Assembly: GCF_006228325.1 (NCBI RefSeq)
Contig: NZ_CP040231.1
Location: 569,001 to 633,000 of the forward strand
Source: Streptococcus sp. 1643
GTDB lineage: Bacteria; Bacillota; Bacilli; Lactobacillales; Streptococcaceae
DNA: 64,000 nucleotides
Direction of reading: 5' to 3'
Below, one piece after another: positions 17,683 to 26,681 of this stretch. The notes beneath the pieces were generated by a model that ran no database searches, had not been told where the DNA came from, and was given only the letters and a program-made list of their open reading frames with translations. The position numbers and the translations under genes are program-made. Each line of letters starts with the position of its first letter. The stretch's first letter is position 1.

Positions 17683-19219
17683 AAAGTTCATCACAAAAAA
17701 ACATTTGGTGCTCTATTTTATTTTCATTGCTATTACGTGGTTAGAGGCTATCATCACACCAACCTTGGTATCGATGATTATAGCCAGTTTTGAGAAGAAG
17801 ATTCTGGATGATTTATGGATAGCCCTTACTGTAGGTATAATTGGTAATTTATTTATTCTTATTGGATTGGCTGGGAAAAGGTATTATTATGCCAAGTTAG
17901 TAGCAGATTTCACTTGGATCATGAAATATAAATTGTTTGAGCATTTTCTATATAATAAAAATAGTAAAAAAGAGGATATCCTATCCAATCTTGAAAACGA
18001 TGTCAAACAATTAGAAACGTCTTATCTCGAACCAGCAGTCATTATTATTTCCTCAGTTGGTTTTACAATAGTTTCCATTGTATATGCATTGACAACAAAT
18101 TTTTGGTTGGGCTGGATATTTATCTTTTTTTACTCTATGCCTGCACTCTGTAGTGGTATAGGTAGTAAAAAATTAGCCCTTATTTCTGAGGAAAAAGCGA
18201 CGTCGAATCAGGAGTACTTGTCTCAGACAACGAATATCATTGGTGGAGAGAGTGTGATTAAAAATTACGGTGCTATGGATTTCTTCTATTCTCTTTTCAG
18301 AAGAGCCTTGTCGAAGAGAATTGATCAGGACATTCGTTATGAACAACAACGTACGATTAATAATATTCTCATTAATAGTATTGACGCATTTTGTTCGGTA
18401 GTTCCCATCATTATCGGTGGTATAATGACTTATTATAATTATTTGTCAGGAGCTAGTTTTGTTGCAATTTATCTAGTATCTCATAACATAGGCTATCAAT
18501 TCAATGAATTGTCATATTTTATCAATACCTATAAATCAAGCAAGCAGCTTAGGAATCGTTATGATTTTCTACTTCAAGATGCGATTATACAAACAGATGA
18601 CCTGTCTTCAACATCACTTTTTCCTATCTTAGTTGATTGCGTCAGTTTAAGTTTTGAAGATAATATACTTTTTGAAAATCTATCATTTGAAATTAAAAAA
18701 GGAGAAAAAATTGCTCTAATAGGTGCAAGTGGTTGTGGTAAGTCAACCTTACTTAACCTCATCTATGGGCAACTATCTCCAGATTTGGGGAAGGTGACTT
18801 ATGCTGGTCAGATCTTAAATCAAGAGCAAGTTGCCAAATCAGCTTCTTATATTTTACAAGATTCCTATATTTTTGATGGTTTATCACTTGAGGAGAATAT
18901 TACCCTTGGAGAGTCGATGGATAATATAAAGATGGACCTGATTCTTAATCGAGTAAATCTAGAATTTTTAAAGGGACATCTTCTTTATGGAAATCATCTT
19001 TCTGGTGGGGAAAAGCAACGTATAGAAATCGCTCGCAGTTTGTATCATAATAGTGATCTGATTTTGGCAGACGAGGTTAAAGCCAATCTTGATAAAGTGA
19101 ATTCAAAACAAATTTCAAATATCTTATTAACCCTTCCACAAACCTTGGTTGAGGTAATCCACCATTATGATGAGGAGACACTTGCACAATACGACAAAGT
19201 AATTAATTTGTCTCAGTGA
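17675..19219 (+). CDS. ABC transporter (fused membrane and ATPase domains), RiPP exporter
   Basis: The 514-residue half-transporter has five or six membrane segments in residues 1-300 and an ATPase domain with Walker A GASGCGKST, signature LSGGEKQR and Walker B LILADE. There is no N-terminal C39 peptidase domain, so leader removal must use another protease. The ATG at 17675 overlaps the end of the radical SAM gene and is preceded by GAAAGG; a TTG at 17657 is less likely. It probably exports the modified peptide and may give self-protection. Walker B continues EVKANLD rather than the usual EPTSALD, a modest divergence. Confidence 0.88.
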   Translation: MLKKFITKKHLVLYFIFIAITWLEAIITPTLVSMIIASFEKKILDDLWIALTVGIIGNLFILIGLAGKRYYYAKLVADFTWIMKYKLFEHFLYNKNSKKEDILSNLENDVKQLETSYLEPAVIIISSVGFTIVSIVYALTTNFWLGWIFIFFYSMPALCSGIGSKKLALISEEKATSNQEYLSQTTNIIGGESVIKNYGAMDFFYSLFRRALSKRIDQDIRYEQQRTINNILINSIDAFCSVVPIIIGGIMTYYNYLSGASFVAIYLVSHNIGYQFNELSYFINTYKSSKQLRNRYDFLLQDAIIQTDDLSSTSLFPILVDCVSLSFEDNILFENLSFEIKKGEKIALIGASGCGKSTLLNLIYGQLSPDLGKVTYAGQILNQEQVAKSASYILQDSYIFDGLSLEENITLGESMDNIKMDLILNRVNLEFLKGHLLYGNHLSGGEKQRIEIARSLYHNSDLILADEVKANLDKVNSKQISNILLTLPQTLVEVIHHYDEETLAQYDKVINLSQ

Positions 19220-19241
19220 CAATCAATAAAAAGAGGAAAGT

Positions 19242-19381
19242 ATGTCTCGTTCATTTGTAAAATTATTAGTACGCGAATTGTTTGCATTTGGATGACAGTT
19301 AACATCATTGTGTATATATACGTTATTACAAAATCTGATATTGTAAATTTAATAGATTCAATATTGCCTTTTTATGAATAA
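19242..19381 (+). pseudogene. Possible frameshifted small membrane peptide gene
   Basis: ATG 19242 with a good GAGGAAAG site encodes only 17 residues (MSRSFVKLLVRELFAFG). One frame over, the reading frame stays open as RIVCIWMTVNIIVYIYVITK and continues to a stop at 19379-19381. Together they look like one small hydrophobic protein of about 46 residues broken by a single-base shift near 19275-19292. Alternatively the two short peptides (19242-19295; 19292-19381) are each real. It is the last gene of the RiPP operon, and a role in immunity or processing is conceivable but unsupported. Confidence 0.45.
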
Positions 19382-19533
19382 TATAAGTAAAGAATAGTAG
19401 CAAACATATTTAATTTACACCTCAATCATGAAATTTTCTGTCTAACTTTCGTAATATAGATTCATACTTTATTTATCAATTCGATTTCTACTTTTTAATT
19501 ATAAAGTATGGGTTAAAAGTCGTCGAAATCAAA
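19382..19533. other. Gene-free right flank of the RiPP island
   Basis: AT-rich sequence with no coding region or recognisable repeat. Confidence 0.6.
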
Positions 19534-19580
19534 AAACACATAGTATCAGTTTTTTGAATACCTGATACTATGTGTTTTAT
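19534..19580. terminator. Bidirectional terminator after the RiPP operon
   Basis: A 16-bp stem (19534-19549 with 19562-19577) has A-rich and T-rich flanks on both sides. It can end the RiPP transcript (+) and the DUF3042 transcript (-). Confidence 0.85.
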
Positions 19581-19641
19581 TGTGGAAATATTTATTGGGC
19601 ATTCTCCTCAAATTAAGTTTATCCCCAACTTCTTTTGTTGC

Positions 19642-19812
19642 TTAATGTGATACGCGACGGCGAGCTGCTTTTTTACGGTTTTCTTCGATGAAAGCTGCTT
19701 TTTGCTCTTCTGGCTCAATCACTTTCTTTTTAATTGCGTATACTGCACCTGCAACGGCAGCGACAGTTCCTGCGACACCTGTTACAAGACCTTTAGCGAA
19801 TCCTTTAGCCAT
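19642..19812 (-). CDS. DUF3042 family small protein
   Basis: The 56-residue protein starts MAKGFAKGLVTGVAGTVAAV, a glycine/alanine-rich hydrophobic segment, followed by a basic tail ending RRRVSH. This is the typical DUF3042 pattern of lactic acid bacteria, function unknown, probably membrane-associated. The start at 19812 follows a perfect AAAGGAGGAAG; a longer upstream frame lacks a site and runs into miaA's promoter. It is divergent from miaA. Confidence 0.85.
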   Translation of the reverse strand: MAKGFAKGLVTGVAGTVAAVAGAVYAIKKKVIEPEEQKAAFIEENRKKAARRRVSH

Positions 19813-19932
19813 GAGTCTTCCTCCTTTATCTTTCCGATCAGCCAGGCTCCTTAAGTGGTAGCATTTTTCTGACTTAACTTTTTGTGATATAATAATAGTA
19901 ACGAAAAAATGGAAATTTTTCAAGGAAAAAAG

Positions 19933-20817
19933 ATGAAAACAAAAATAATTGTGATTGTTGGACCGACTGCTGTTGGGAAAACAGCCCTTGCTATTGAAGT
20001 AGCTAAGCGCTTTGGTGGAGAGGTGGTCAGCGGTGACAGTCAGCAAGTATACAGAAGGCTAGATATTGGGACGGCCAAGGCTAGCCCAGAGGAGCAAGCA
20101 GCTGTTCCTCATCATTTGATTGATGTCAGAGAGGTGACCGAGTCTTACTCGGCTTTTGATTTTGTTTCAGAAGCTAAGAAGGCTATTGAGAATATTCAAA
20201 GCCGTGGCAAGCTAGCCATTATCGCTGGTGGGACTGGGCTTTATATCCAGAGCTTGTTAGAAGGCTACCATCTAGGTGGGGAAACACCTCATGAGGAGAT
20301 TGTAGCTTATCGGGCTAGTTTGGAGCCTTATTCAGATGAGGAATTAGCCCATCTTGTGGAGCAAGCAGGTCTTGAAATTCCCCAGTTTAACCGTCGTCGT
20401 GCTATGCGTGCCTTGGAGATTGCCCATTTTGGTCAGGATTTGGAAAATCAGGAAAGTCCTTATGAACCTTTGATTATCTGCTTGGATGATGAACGCAGTC
20501 AGCTTTATGAACGTATCAATCGCCGAGTAGATCTGATGTTTGAGGCTGGGCTTTTGGATGAGGCCAAGTGGCTCTTTGACCATTATCCAGATGTGCAGGC
20601 AGCTAAAGGCATTGGTTACAAGGAACTCTTTCCTTATTTCCGTGGGGAGCAGACTTTAGAGGAAGCAAGTGAGAGTCTCAAGCAGGCGACTCGTCGTTTT
20701 GCTAAGCGTCAGTTGACCTGGTTCCGTAATCGCATGCAGGTCACCTTTTATCAGATCGGAGAGTCTGGCGTGAAGGACCGCATTCTAAGTCAGATTGAGG
20801 AGTTTTTACATGATTGA
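19933..20817 (+). CDS. miaA: tRNA dimethylallyltransferase
   Basis: MiaA adds the dimethylallyl group to A37 of tRNAs reading UNN codons. The 294-residue protein shows the P-loop [11 protein letters not shown] (residues 10-20), [15 protein letters not shown] and [14 protein letters not shown]. The ATG at 19933 behind AAGGAAAAA gives the usual family length; 19909 is an alternative. It overlaps hflX by 8 nt, as in many Firmicutes and proteobacteria. Confidence 0.95.
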   Translation: MKTKIIVIVGPTAVGKTALAIEVAKRFGGEVVSGDSQQVYRRLDIGTAKASPEEQAAVPHHLIDVREVTESYSAFDFVSEAKKAIENIQSRGKLAIIAGGTGLYIQSLLEGYHLGGETPHEEIVAYRASLEPYSDEELAHLVEQAGLEIPQFNRRRAMRALEIAHFGQDLENQESPYEPLIICLDDERSQLYERINRRVDLMFEAGLLDEAKWLFDHYPDVQAAKGIGYKELFPYFRGEQTLEEASESLKQATRRFAKRQLTWFRNRMQVTFYQIGESGVKDRILSQIEEFLHD

Positions 20818-22048
20818 AACAGAGAAAAAAGAGGAACGAGTCCTGCTAATTGGTGTTGAGCTACAAGGCATGGATAATTTTGACCTCTCCATGGAAGAGC
20901 TGGCCAGTCTGGCTAAGACTGCTGGAGCAGTCGTTGTAGATAGCTACAGGCAAAAACGTGAAAAGTATGACTCCAAGACTTTTGTCGGATCTGGTAAGTT
21001 GGAAGAAATTGCGCTCATGGTGGATGCTGAGGAAATTACTACTGTCATTGTCAACAACCGTCTGACACCACGGCAAAATGTCAATCTAGAGGAAGTTCTG
21101 GGTGTCAAGGTCATTGACCGTATGCAGTTGATTTTGGATATCTTTGCTATGCGGGCTCGAAGCCATGAAGGGAAACTCCAAGTCCACCTAGCCCAGCTCA
21201 AATATCTCTTGCCTCGCTTGGTTGGTCAGGGGATAATGCTCAGCCGTCAGGCAGGGGGAATTGGTTCCCGTGGTCCAGGTGAGAGTCAGTTGGAACTGAA
21301 CCGTCGTAGTGTTCGCAATCAAATCACAGATATCGAACTCCAGCTCAAGGTGGTAGAGAAAAATCGGGCGACAGTCAGAGAAAAACGCTTGGAGTCAAGC
21401 ACCTTTAAGATTGGCTTGATTGGCTACACCAATGCTGGGAAATCAACTATCATGAACAGCTTAACCAGTAAGACCCAGTACGAAGCAGACGAGCTGTTTG
21501 CGACCCTGGATGCGACGACAAAGAGTATCCATCTTGGGGGCAATCTTCAGGTTACCTTGACTGATACGGTTGGTTTTATCCAGAATTTGCCAACTGAATT
21601 GGTGTCCAGTTTCAAGTCAACTTTGGAAGAAAGCAAGCATGTGGATCTTTTGGTTCATGTCATCGATGCCAGCAATCCTTATCACGAGGAGCATGAAAAA
21701 ACGGTTCTGTCTATCATGAAAGACTTGGATATGGAGGATATTCCTCGCTTGACTCTTTACAATAAAGCGGATTTGGTGGAGGATTTTACGCCTACTCAAA
21801 CGCCGTATGCCCTCATTTCTGCCAAGTCTGAGGATAGTCGTGAGCAGTTGCAGGCTTTATTTTTAGAAAAAATCAAGGAGATTTTTGAAGCCTTTACTCT
21901 ACGGGTGCCTTTTTCTAAGTCCTACAAGATTCATGATTTGGAAAGTGTAGCGATTCTTGAAGATCGTGACTACCAAGATGATGGAGAAGTGATTACAGGC
22001 TACATTTCCGAGAAAAACAAATGGAGGTTAGAGGAATTTTATGACTGA
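20810..22048 (+). CDS. hflX: Ribosome-splitting GTPase HflX
   Basis: The 412-residue protein has the HflX N-terminal domain ([28 protein letters not shown]), the Gly-rich linker [17 protein letters not shown] and a G domain with [12 protein letters not shown] (G1), [10 protein letters not shown] (G3) and NKADL (G4). HflX separates stalled or stressed 70S ribosomes. The ATG at 20810 lies inside the end of miaA, and its own end overlaps the next gene by 8 nt, indicating tight coupling. Confidence 0.95.
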   Translation: MIETEKKEERVLLIGVELQGMDNFDLSMEELASLAKTAGAVVVDSYRQKREKYDSKTFVGSGKLEEIALMVDAEEITTVIVNNRLTPRQNVNLEEVLGVKVIDRMQLILDIFAMRARSHEGKLQVHLAQLKYLLPRLVGQGIMLSRQAGGIGSRGPGESQLELNRRSVRNQITDIELQLKVVEKNRATVREKRLESSTFKIGLIGYTNAGKSTIMNSLTSKTQYEADELFATLDATTKSIHLGGNLQVTLTDTVGFIQNLPTELVSSFKSTLEESKHVDLLVHVIDASNPYHEEHEKTVLSIMKDLDMEDIPRLTLYNKADLVEDFTPTQTPYALISAKSEDSREQLQALFLEKIKEIFEAFTLRVPFSKSYKIHDLESVAILEDRDYQDDGEVITGYISEKNKWRLEEFYD

Positions 22049-22664
22049 TATTAAAACCTTGGCTCTAAAGTATGGGGGTTATACAAGTTTGGATAAGGTC
22101 TATCTGGATCAACTTCTAGCTGGCAAAACAGAGCAAGAGCAGTTGGCTCTCATCACACCTCCTCCGAGTGTAGTCAATGCCTACTTTGCTGAACTCTACC
22201 AGAAAAAGAGTCCTGAAGCTGCGACGGATTATTTTTTAGAAGTCAGTCATGAACTGAATCTCTACAATGCTGATCCAAGTTTCACCTTTGAAAATAAGCC
22301 TTTTATTCGTCTTAATTTATCTGGCAAATCTTTTGGATTTTGCTATGAGAGTGAAGGACTGGGAAGGATATTCTCAGAAACTGAGGAAGCAATCACAGCT
22401 GACTTGCTCTTTGAAATTGCTCAGATTTTCCCTCATCAGTTGGTCTTTGAAGAGTCTGGAAAGATTTACTTGAAGTCTGTCGGGGACGAGGAAGTTGTTA
22501 GCGTAAAAAGTCTCACAGCTTTGACTGATTTGGAAAGTTTAGCTGATGGTCGCAAACGTCTCAAAGGTTATAGTCAAGACGATTTGCTTCAAGAGTCTAA
22601 AGCTTTTACTGGCAAACGCTATTTCCGATCGGAAAATCGCACAGCCATGTTATATATTGATTAA
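22041..22664 (+). CDS. Conserved hypothetical protein of the miaA-hflX-rnz operon
   Basis: A 207-residue cytoplasmic protein with no signal peptide, membrane segment or motif that I recognise. It overlaps hflX by 8 nt and is followed 14 nt later by rnz, so it is co-transcribed with RNA-processing genes. The same gene lies between hflX and rnz in pneumococcus as I recall. Some annotations give it an enzyme name, which nothing in the sequence supports. Confidence 0.8.
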   Translation: MTDIKTLALKYGGYTSLDKVYLDQLLAGKTEQEQLALITPPPSVVNAYFAELYQKKSPEAATDYFLEVSHELNLYNADPSFTFENKPFIRLNLSGKSFGFCYESEGLGRIFSETEEAITADLLFEIAQIFPHQLVFEESGKIYLKSVGDEEVVSVKSLTALTDLESLADGRKRLKGYSQDDLLQESKAFTGKRYFRSENRTAMLYID

Positions 22665-22678
22665 TTAGAAAGTATCGA

Positions 22679-23608
22679 ATGGATATTCAATTTTTAGGAA
22701 CAGGGGCTGGTCAGCCCTCTAAAGCCCGCAACGTTTCAAGTCTCGCCCTGAAACTCTTGGACGAGATTAACGAAGTCTGGCTTTTTGACTGTGGAGAAGG
22801 AACGCAAAATCGTATTCTGGAAACCACGATTCGACCACGTAAGGTCAGCAAAATCTTTATCACCCACCTGCATGGAGACCATATCTTTGGCTTGCCAGGA
22901 TTCCTTTCTAGCCGTGCTTTTCAAGCTAATGAAGAGCAGACAGATTTGGACATTTATGGACCACAAGGGATCAAGTCCTTTGTTTTAACCAGCCTTCGTG
23001 TGTCAGGTTCTCGTCTGCCTTACCGCATTCATTTTCATGAGTTTGACCAAGATTCTCTAGGGAAAATCCTTGAGACCGATAAATTCACAGTGTATGCAGA
23101 GGAGCTGGACCACACTATTTTCTGCGTTGGTTATCGTGTCATGCAAAAGGATCTAGAAGGGACCTTGGATGCTGAAAAACTCAAGGCAGCTGGTGTTCCA
23201 TTTGGCCCGCTTTTTGGAAAAATCAAAAACGGTCAGGACGTTGTCCTAGAAGACGGCACTAAAATCAAGGCTGCTGATTATATCTCAGCGCCACGTCCAG
23301 GTAAGATTATCACCATTCTGGGTGATACCCGAAAAACCAATGCCAGTGTGCGTCTAGCTGTCAATGCCGATGTCTTGGTTCACGAGTCGACTTATGGTAA
23401 GGGAGATGAAAAAATTGCTCGTAATCACGGTCACTCAACCAATATGCAGGCAGCACAAGTAGCAGCAGAAGCAGGTGCCAAACGCCTCCTACTAAATCAT
23501 ATCAGTGCTCGTTTCCTCTCAAAAGATATCAGTCAGCTCAAGAAAGATGCGGCCACTGTTTTTGAAAATGTCCATGTGGTTAAAGACTTGGAAGAAGTGG
23601 AAATTTAA
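22679..23608 (+). CDS. rnz: Ribonuclease Z
   Basis: RNase Z cleaves the 3' trailer of tRNA precursors lacking an encoded CCA. The 309-residue protein has the metallo-beta-lactamase [12 protein letters not shown] motif (about residues 63-74), further metal ligands in ILGDTRKT and the conserved [27 protein letters not shown] region. This is the long ElaC-type form. Its function is relevant here since the tRNA-Ser and tmRNA in this window have no encoded CCA tail. Confidence 0.95.
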   Translation: MDIQFLGTGAGQPSKARNVSSLALKLLDEINEVWLFDCGEGTQNRILETTIRPRKVSKIFITHLHGDHIFGLPGFLSSRAFQANEEQTDLDIYGPQGIKSFVLTSLRVSGSRLPYRIHFHEFDQDSLGKILETDKFTVYAEELDHTIFCVGYRVMQKDLEGTLDAEKLKAAGVPFGPLFGKIKNGQDVVLEDGTKIKAADYISAPRPGKIITILGDTRKTNASVRLAVNADVLVHESTYGKGDEKIARNHGHSTNMQAAQVAAEAGAKRLLLNHISARFLSKDISQLKKDAATVFENVHVVKDLEEVEI

Positions 23609-23629
23609 GTGCTACAGAAAGGAAGAAAC

Positions 23630-24385
23630 ATGCGAACGATTCTCATTACAGGTGCTAGCGGTGGCTTAGCCCAAGAAATGGTCAAACTTTTGCCAAATGA
23701 CCAACTCATTCTACTTGGTAGAAATAAGGGAAAATTAGCTCAACTCTACGGAAATCATTCTCAGGCAGAATTAGTTGAGATTGATATTACCGATGACCAA
23801 GCCCTAGAAACTTTAGTGGCTGACCTCTACCTCCGCTATGGCAAGATTGATGTTTTGATAAACAACGCTGGTTACGGAATTTTTGAAGAATTTGACAAGA
23901 TTTCTGACAAAGACATTCACCAGATGTTTGAGGTCAATACCTTTGCCCTGATGAACTTGTCTCGTCTTATTGCTCGTCATATGAAGGAGAGCCGAAAAGG
24001 GCATATCATTAATATCGTTAGCATGGCAGGCTTGATAGCTACAGGGAAATCCAGTCTCTACTCAGCGACCAAGTTTGCGGCTATTGGATTTTCAAATGCA
24101 TTACGCCTCGAACTCATTCCCTATGGAGTCTATGTAACTACGGTCAATCCAGGACCAATCCGAACTGGATTTTTTGACCAAGCAGATCCAGATGGAAGCT
24201 ACCTTAAGTCGGTTAACCGCTTTCTCTTAGAACCAGATGCAGTGGCTAGAAAGATTGTCAAAACCATAGGAAAAAACAAACGGGAACTCAATCTTCCTTT
24301 TTTGCTCAATTTAGCTCACAAATTTTATAGCCTCTTTCCCAAGTTAGCCGATAAGTTGGCTGGGGAAACCTTTAATTATAAGTAA
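23630..24385 (+). CDS. SDR-family short-chain dehydrogenase
   Basis: The 251-residue protein has the Rossmann motif TGASGGLAQ (cofactor binding, residues 7-15), NNAGYG, and the catalytic Ser...Tyr-X3-Lys in SSLYSATKFAAIGFS. It belongs to the classical SDR fold; the substrate is unknown. The ATG at 23630 follows GGAAGAAAC. The last 64 codons and downstream bases are duplicated about 2 kb away (26249-26448). Confidence 0.9.
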   Translation: MRTILITGASGGLAQEMVKLLPNDQLILLGRNKGKLAQLYGNHSQAELVEIDITDDQALETLVADLYLRYGKIDVLINNAGYGIFEEFDKISDKDIHQMFEVNTFALMNLSRLIARHMKESRKGHIINIVSMAGLIATGKSSLYSATKFAAIGFSNALRLELIPYGVYVTTVNPGPIRTGFFDQADPDGSYLKSVNRFLLEPDAVARKIVKTIGKNKRELNLPFLLNLAHKFYSLFPKLADKLAGETFNYK

Positions 24386-24390
24386 AAAAG
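24191..24390 (+). repeat. SDR 3' end, copy 1 of a 200-bp duplication
   Basis: These 200 bp align without gaps to 26249-26448. My hand count gives 23 differences, about 88% identity. The similarity ends at the terminator. Confidence 0.85.
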
Positions 24391-24416
24391 CTATTCCTTT
24401 AATGAATAGTTTTTTG
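24384..24416 (+). terminator. Terminator after the SDR gene
   Basis: CTATTC (24391-24396) pairs with GAATAG (24404-24409), flanked by A and T runs. Confidence 0.75.
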
Positions 24417-24575
24417 ATTTAATTTCTTGAAAGAAGAGTGTTTTAAAGTTAAAAATCAAGCTTATTCGTGCCTATTCATAGCTTTTAGGGTATAATACAA
24501 ATAAAAGAGTTCTAGAAGATACTTAGAGTACAATCTAGGTACAAAAAGATAGAATCATGGATACAGGAGTAAAAA

Positions 24576-25642
24576 ATGGCAAAAAAGAAAAGAGTTACCT
24601 TACCCAAGGACTTTAATGAACTACTAACTGATGGAAATATTGACCAATTAAAGTCCGTATATGATAAGTGTGAGTTAACTGCACATGATGGAAGATTTAG
24701 CTTATGTACACCTCTGCATATGGGAGGAGTCCCGGATGAATTGGTTATTTGGCTTGTCGAACAGGGCTTAGATATCAATATCCCTGATTATTATGGAGCA
24801 ACTCCTTTGTATCGTCAGGCAACCATGGGAAGAGAGACTGTAAAACTCTTGCTCGAATTGGGTGCAGATGTTGAAAAAACCAATACTTATGGCAATACAC
24901 CCTTGCATGTGGCAGCTGAGTTTTTCATCCTAAGACCGTTGCGCTTCTCTTAGAAAAGGGAGCAAAGGTCAACCCTAAGAATGATAGGGGACAAACTCCA
25001 CTAGACTCCGTTCTCACTGTCTGTCGGGGAATCTATATTGCCCAAACAGCTGAAATCGCTGCAATGCTTCTGGATGCTGGTGCTAAGAAAACACCAGCTA
25101 TGAAAGAAAAGGTCGAAAATATTGGTAAGGATTTTGAATTTCATAGAGAAGGAATCAATCCCGACTATCTAGAAGCAGCAGATAAAGGTTTAGCCATACT
25201 TTATCGTTTGTTTGATGTCAAGCCGGTAGCCAAACGAATAACCCACGATGGAGTTTCTCCGATTCTCGTAAAAGAAGGTAGCTGGGAGGAGCAATATGAG
25301 GAACTATGGTCTTTCTTGATTCCTTCAAGTGGAGCAGCCAAAACTGTTCAGGGAGAAGTTATCCGTATACCAGGTCGAGTCCGAGATGAACTGGATCGCA
25401 ATGGTGGGGTCAACTGGGACAGGGACTATAGAAAAATGCTTCAGGCTCTCCCTCAATACTTGTCTCTAGGAAACTCTCTTTCAGAACAAGAATTAGAAGA
25501 AAGCAAGCAAGTTATTGCGCAAATCCATAGTAAAGAAAGCGATGATGAAGCCAGTCTAGATCGTCTGTGTCAGCTAGCTCTTATATGGATTAAGCAAAAT
25601 CCCGAGCCGATACCCCTAGAAAAGCCAAGTTATAAGAGGTAA
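24576..25642 (+). pseudogene. Ankyrin-repeat protein gene broken by a frameshift
   Basis: The first frame encodes MAKKKRVTLPKDFNELLTDG and three ankyrin repeats (YGATPLYRQATMGRETVKLLLELGADVEK; YGNTPLHVAAEF) and then stops at 24951-24953. One frame over, the same protein continues as KTVALLLEKGAKVNPKNDRGQTPLDS through to 25642. Adding one T to the run at 24921-24925 restores AEFFHPKTVALLLEKGA, a regular ankyrin unit, giving about 355 residues. Ankyrin domains mediate protein binding. The rest of the gene is undamaged, so the event is recent, phase-variable or a sequencing error. Confidence 0.8.
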
Positions 25643-25790
25643 ATGGAAATTAAATCCAGTTAAAAATATATGATGGATTTATTCAACTATTTATCCAAGT
25701 ATTGCAATTTAAACCGTAAAAAGTATACTAGAACCAGCGATTATTAAAACGTTTGCTTAAAATGATAGTAGACTATTTAGGAGATAAAAT

Positions 25791-26443
25791 ATGGAATTGA
25801 CAGCCATTTATCATAGACCAGAATCAGAATACGCTTATCTTTACAAAGAAGATCAGCTACATATCCGAATTAGAACGTAGAAAAATGATGTTCAGAAGGT
25901 TATTCTGCATTATGGAGATCCATTTATTTTCATTGAGGATAAGTATGAAGCTAAGAAAGAAATGACCAAAGTAACTTCAGACGCCTTACTTGATTATTGG
26001 CAGGTTACGGTCTCTGTTGATTTTTTACGCATTCAGTATCTCTTTGAACTCCTTGATAAAGAGGGTAAGGGTATTTTTATGTAGATAAGGAACATACTCA
26101 AGAAAACTTGGATGCTGAAGGAAATGGCTTTAAACTTCCTTATGTTCACGAAATTGATGGATGTCAGGTTCCTAGTTGGGTTTCAAATACCGTGTGGTAT
26201 CAGATTTTCCCAGAACGCTTTGCTAATGGAAATCCTCATTTGACGTCAGATGGGAGCTACCTCAAGTCTGTTGACCGATTTCTCTTAGAACCAGATGTAG
26301 TCGCTAGAAAAATTGTCAAAATCATAGGAAAAAACAAACGGGAACTCAATCTCCCAGTTTTGTTGAATCTAGCCCATAAGTTTTATACCCTCTTTCCCAA
26401 GCTAGCCGATAAGTTGGCAGGGGAGACTTTTAATTATAAGTAA
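25791..26443 (+). pseudogene. Neopullulanase (GH13) N-terminal remnant fused to an SDR tail
   Basis: From ATG 25791 the frame reads MELTAIYHRPESEYAYLYKE, the N-terminal domain of a GH13 neopullulanase/alpha-glycosidase. A TAG at 25878-25880 interrupts it (probably AAG originally). A one-base loss around 26070-26080 shifts the frame; the protein continues to PSWVSNTVWYQIFPERFANGNPHL, the start of the catalytic barrel. At 26249 the sequence switches to the last 64 codons of an SDR gene. The catalytic residues are gone, so it cannot be active. Confidence 0.8.
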
Positions 26444-26448
26444 AAAAG
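26249..26448 (+). repeat. SDR 3' end, copy 2 of a 200-bp duplication
   Basis: Copy of 24191-24390, still open as DGSYLKSVDRFLLEPDVV and ending GETFNYK, now fused to the neopullulanase remnant. Confidence 0.85.
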
Positions 26449-26681
26449 GTTCCTTTTGTTTTATGATATTTTACTGAGTGACAAGAAATGTTTGTTTTTT
26501 TGTTCTAAATCTACATTCACTTTTTTCGAATCTTCTACAAATTTTAGAAAAAACAATCAAAAATATGATTTTTTGTGTTTAGGGTATTGAAATTTCCTAT
26601 ATCGTCTTATAGAATAAAGTTAAAAGAATCCTAAAAGTAACTTGCTGTGCAATATATAAAAGTTACCGAAGGAGCTATTTT

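Noticed and set aside
14735..19641. Prophage, insertion sequence or integrative element carrying the RiPP genes
   Set aside because: No integrase, transposase, direct repeats or tRNA target was seen at the borders; spread by natural transformation is more likely.
19642..20046. 134-residue minus-strand protein over the miaA start
   Set aside because: Only the last 56 codons (from 19812) have a ribosome binding site and match DUF3042; the rest overlaps the miaA promoter and start.
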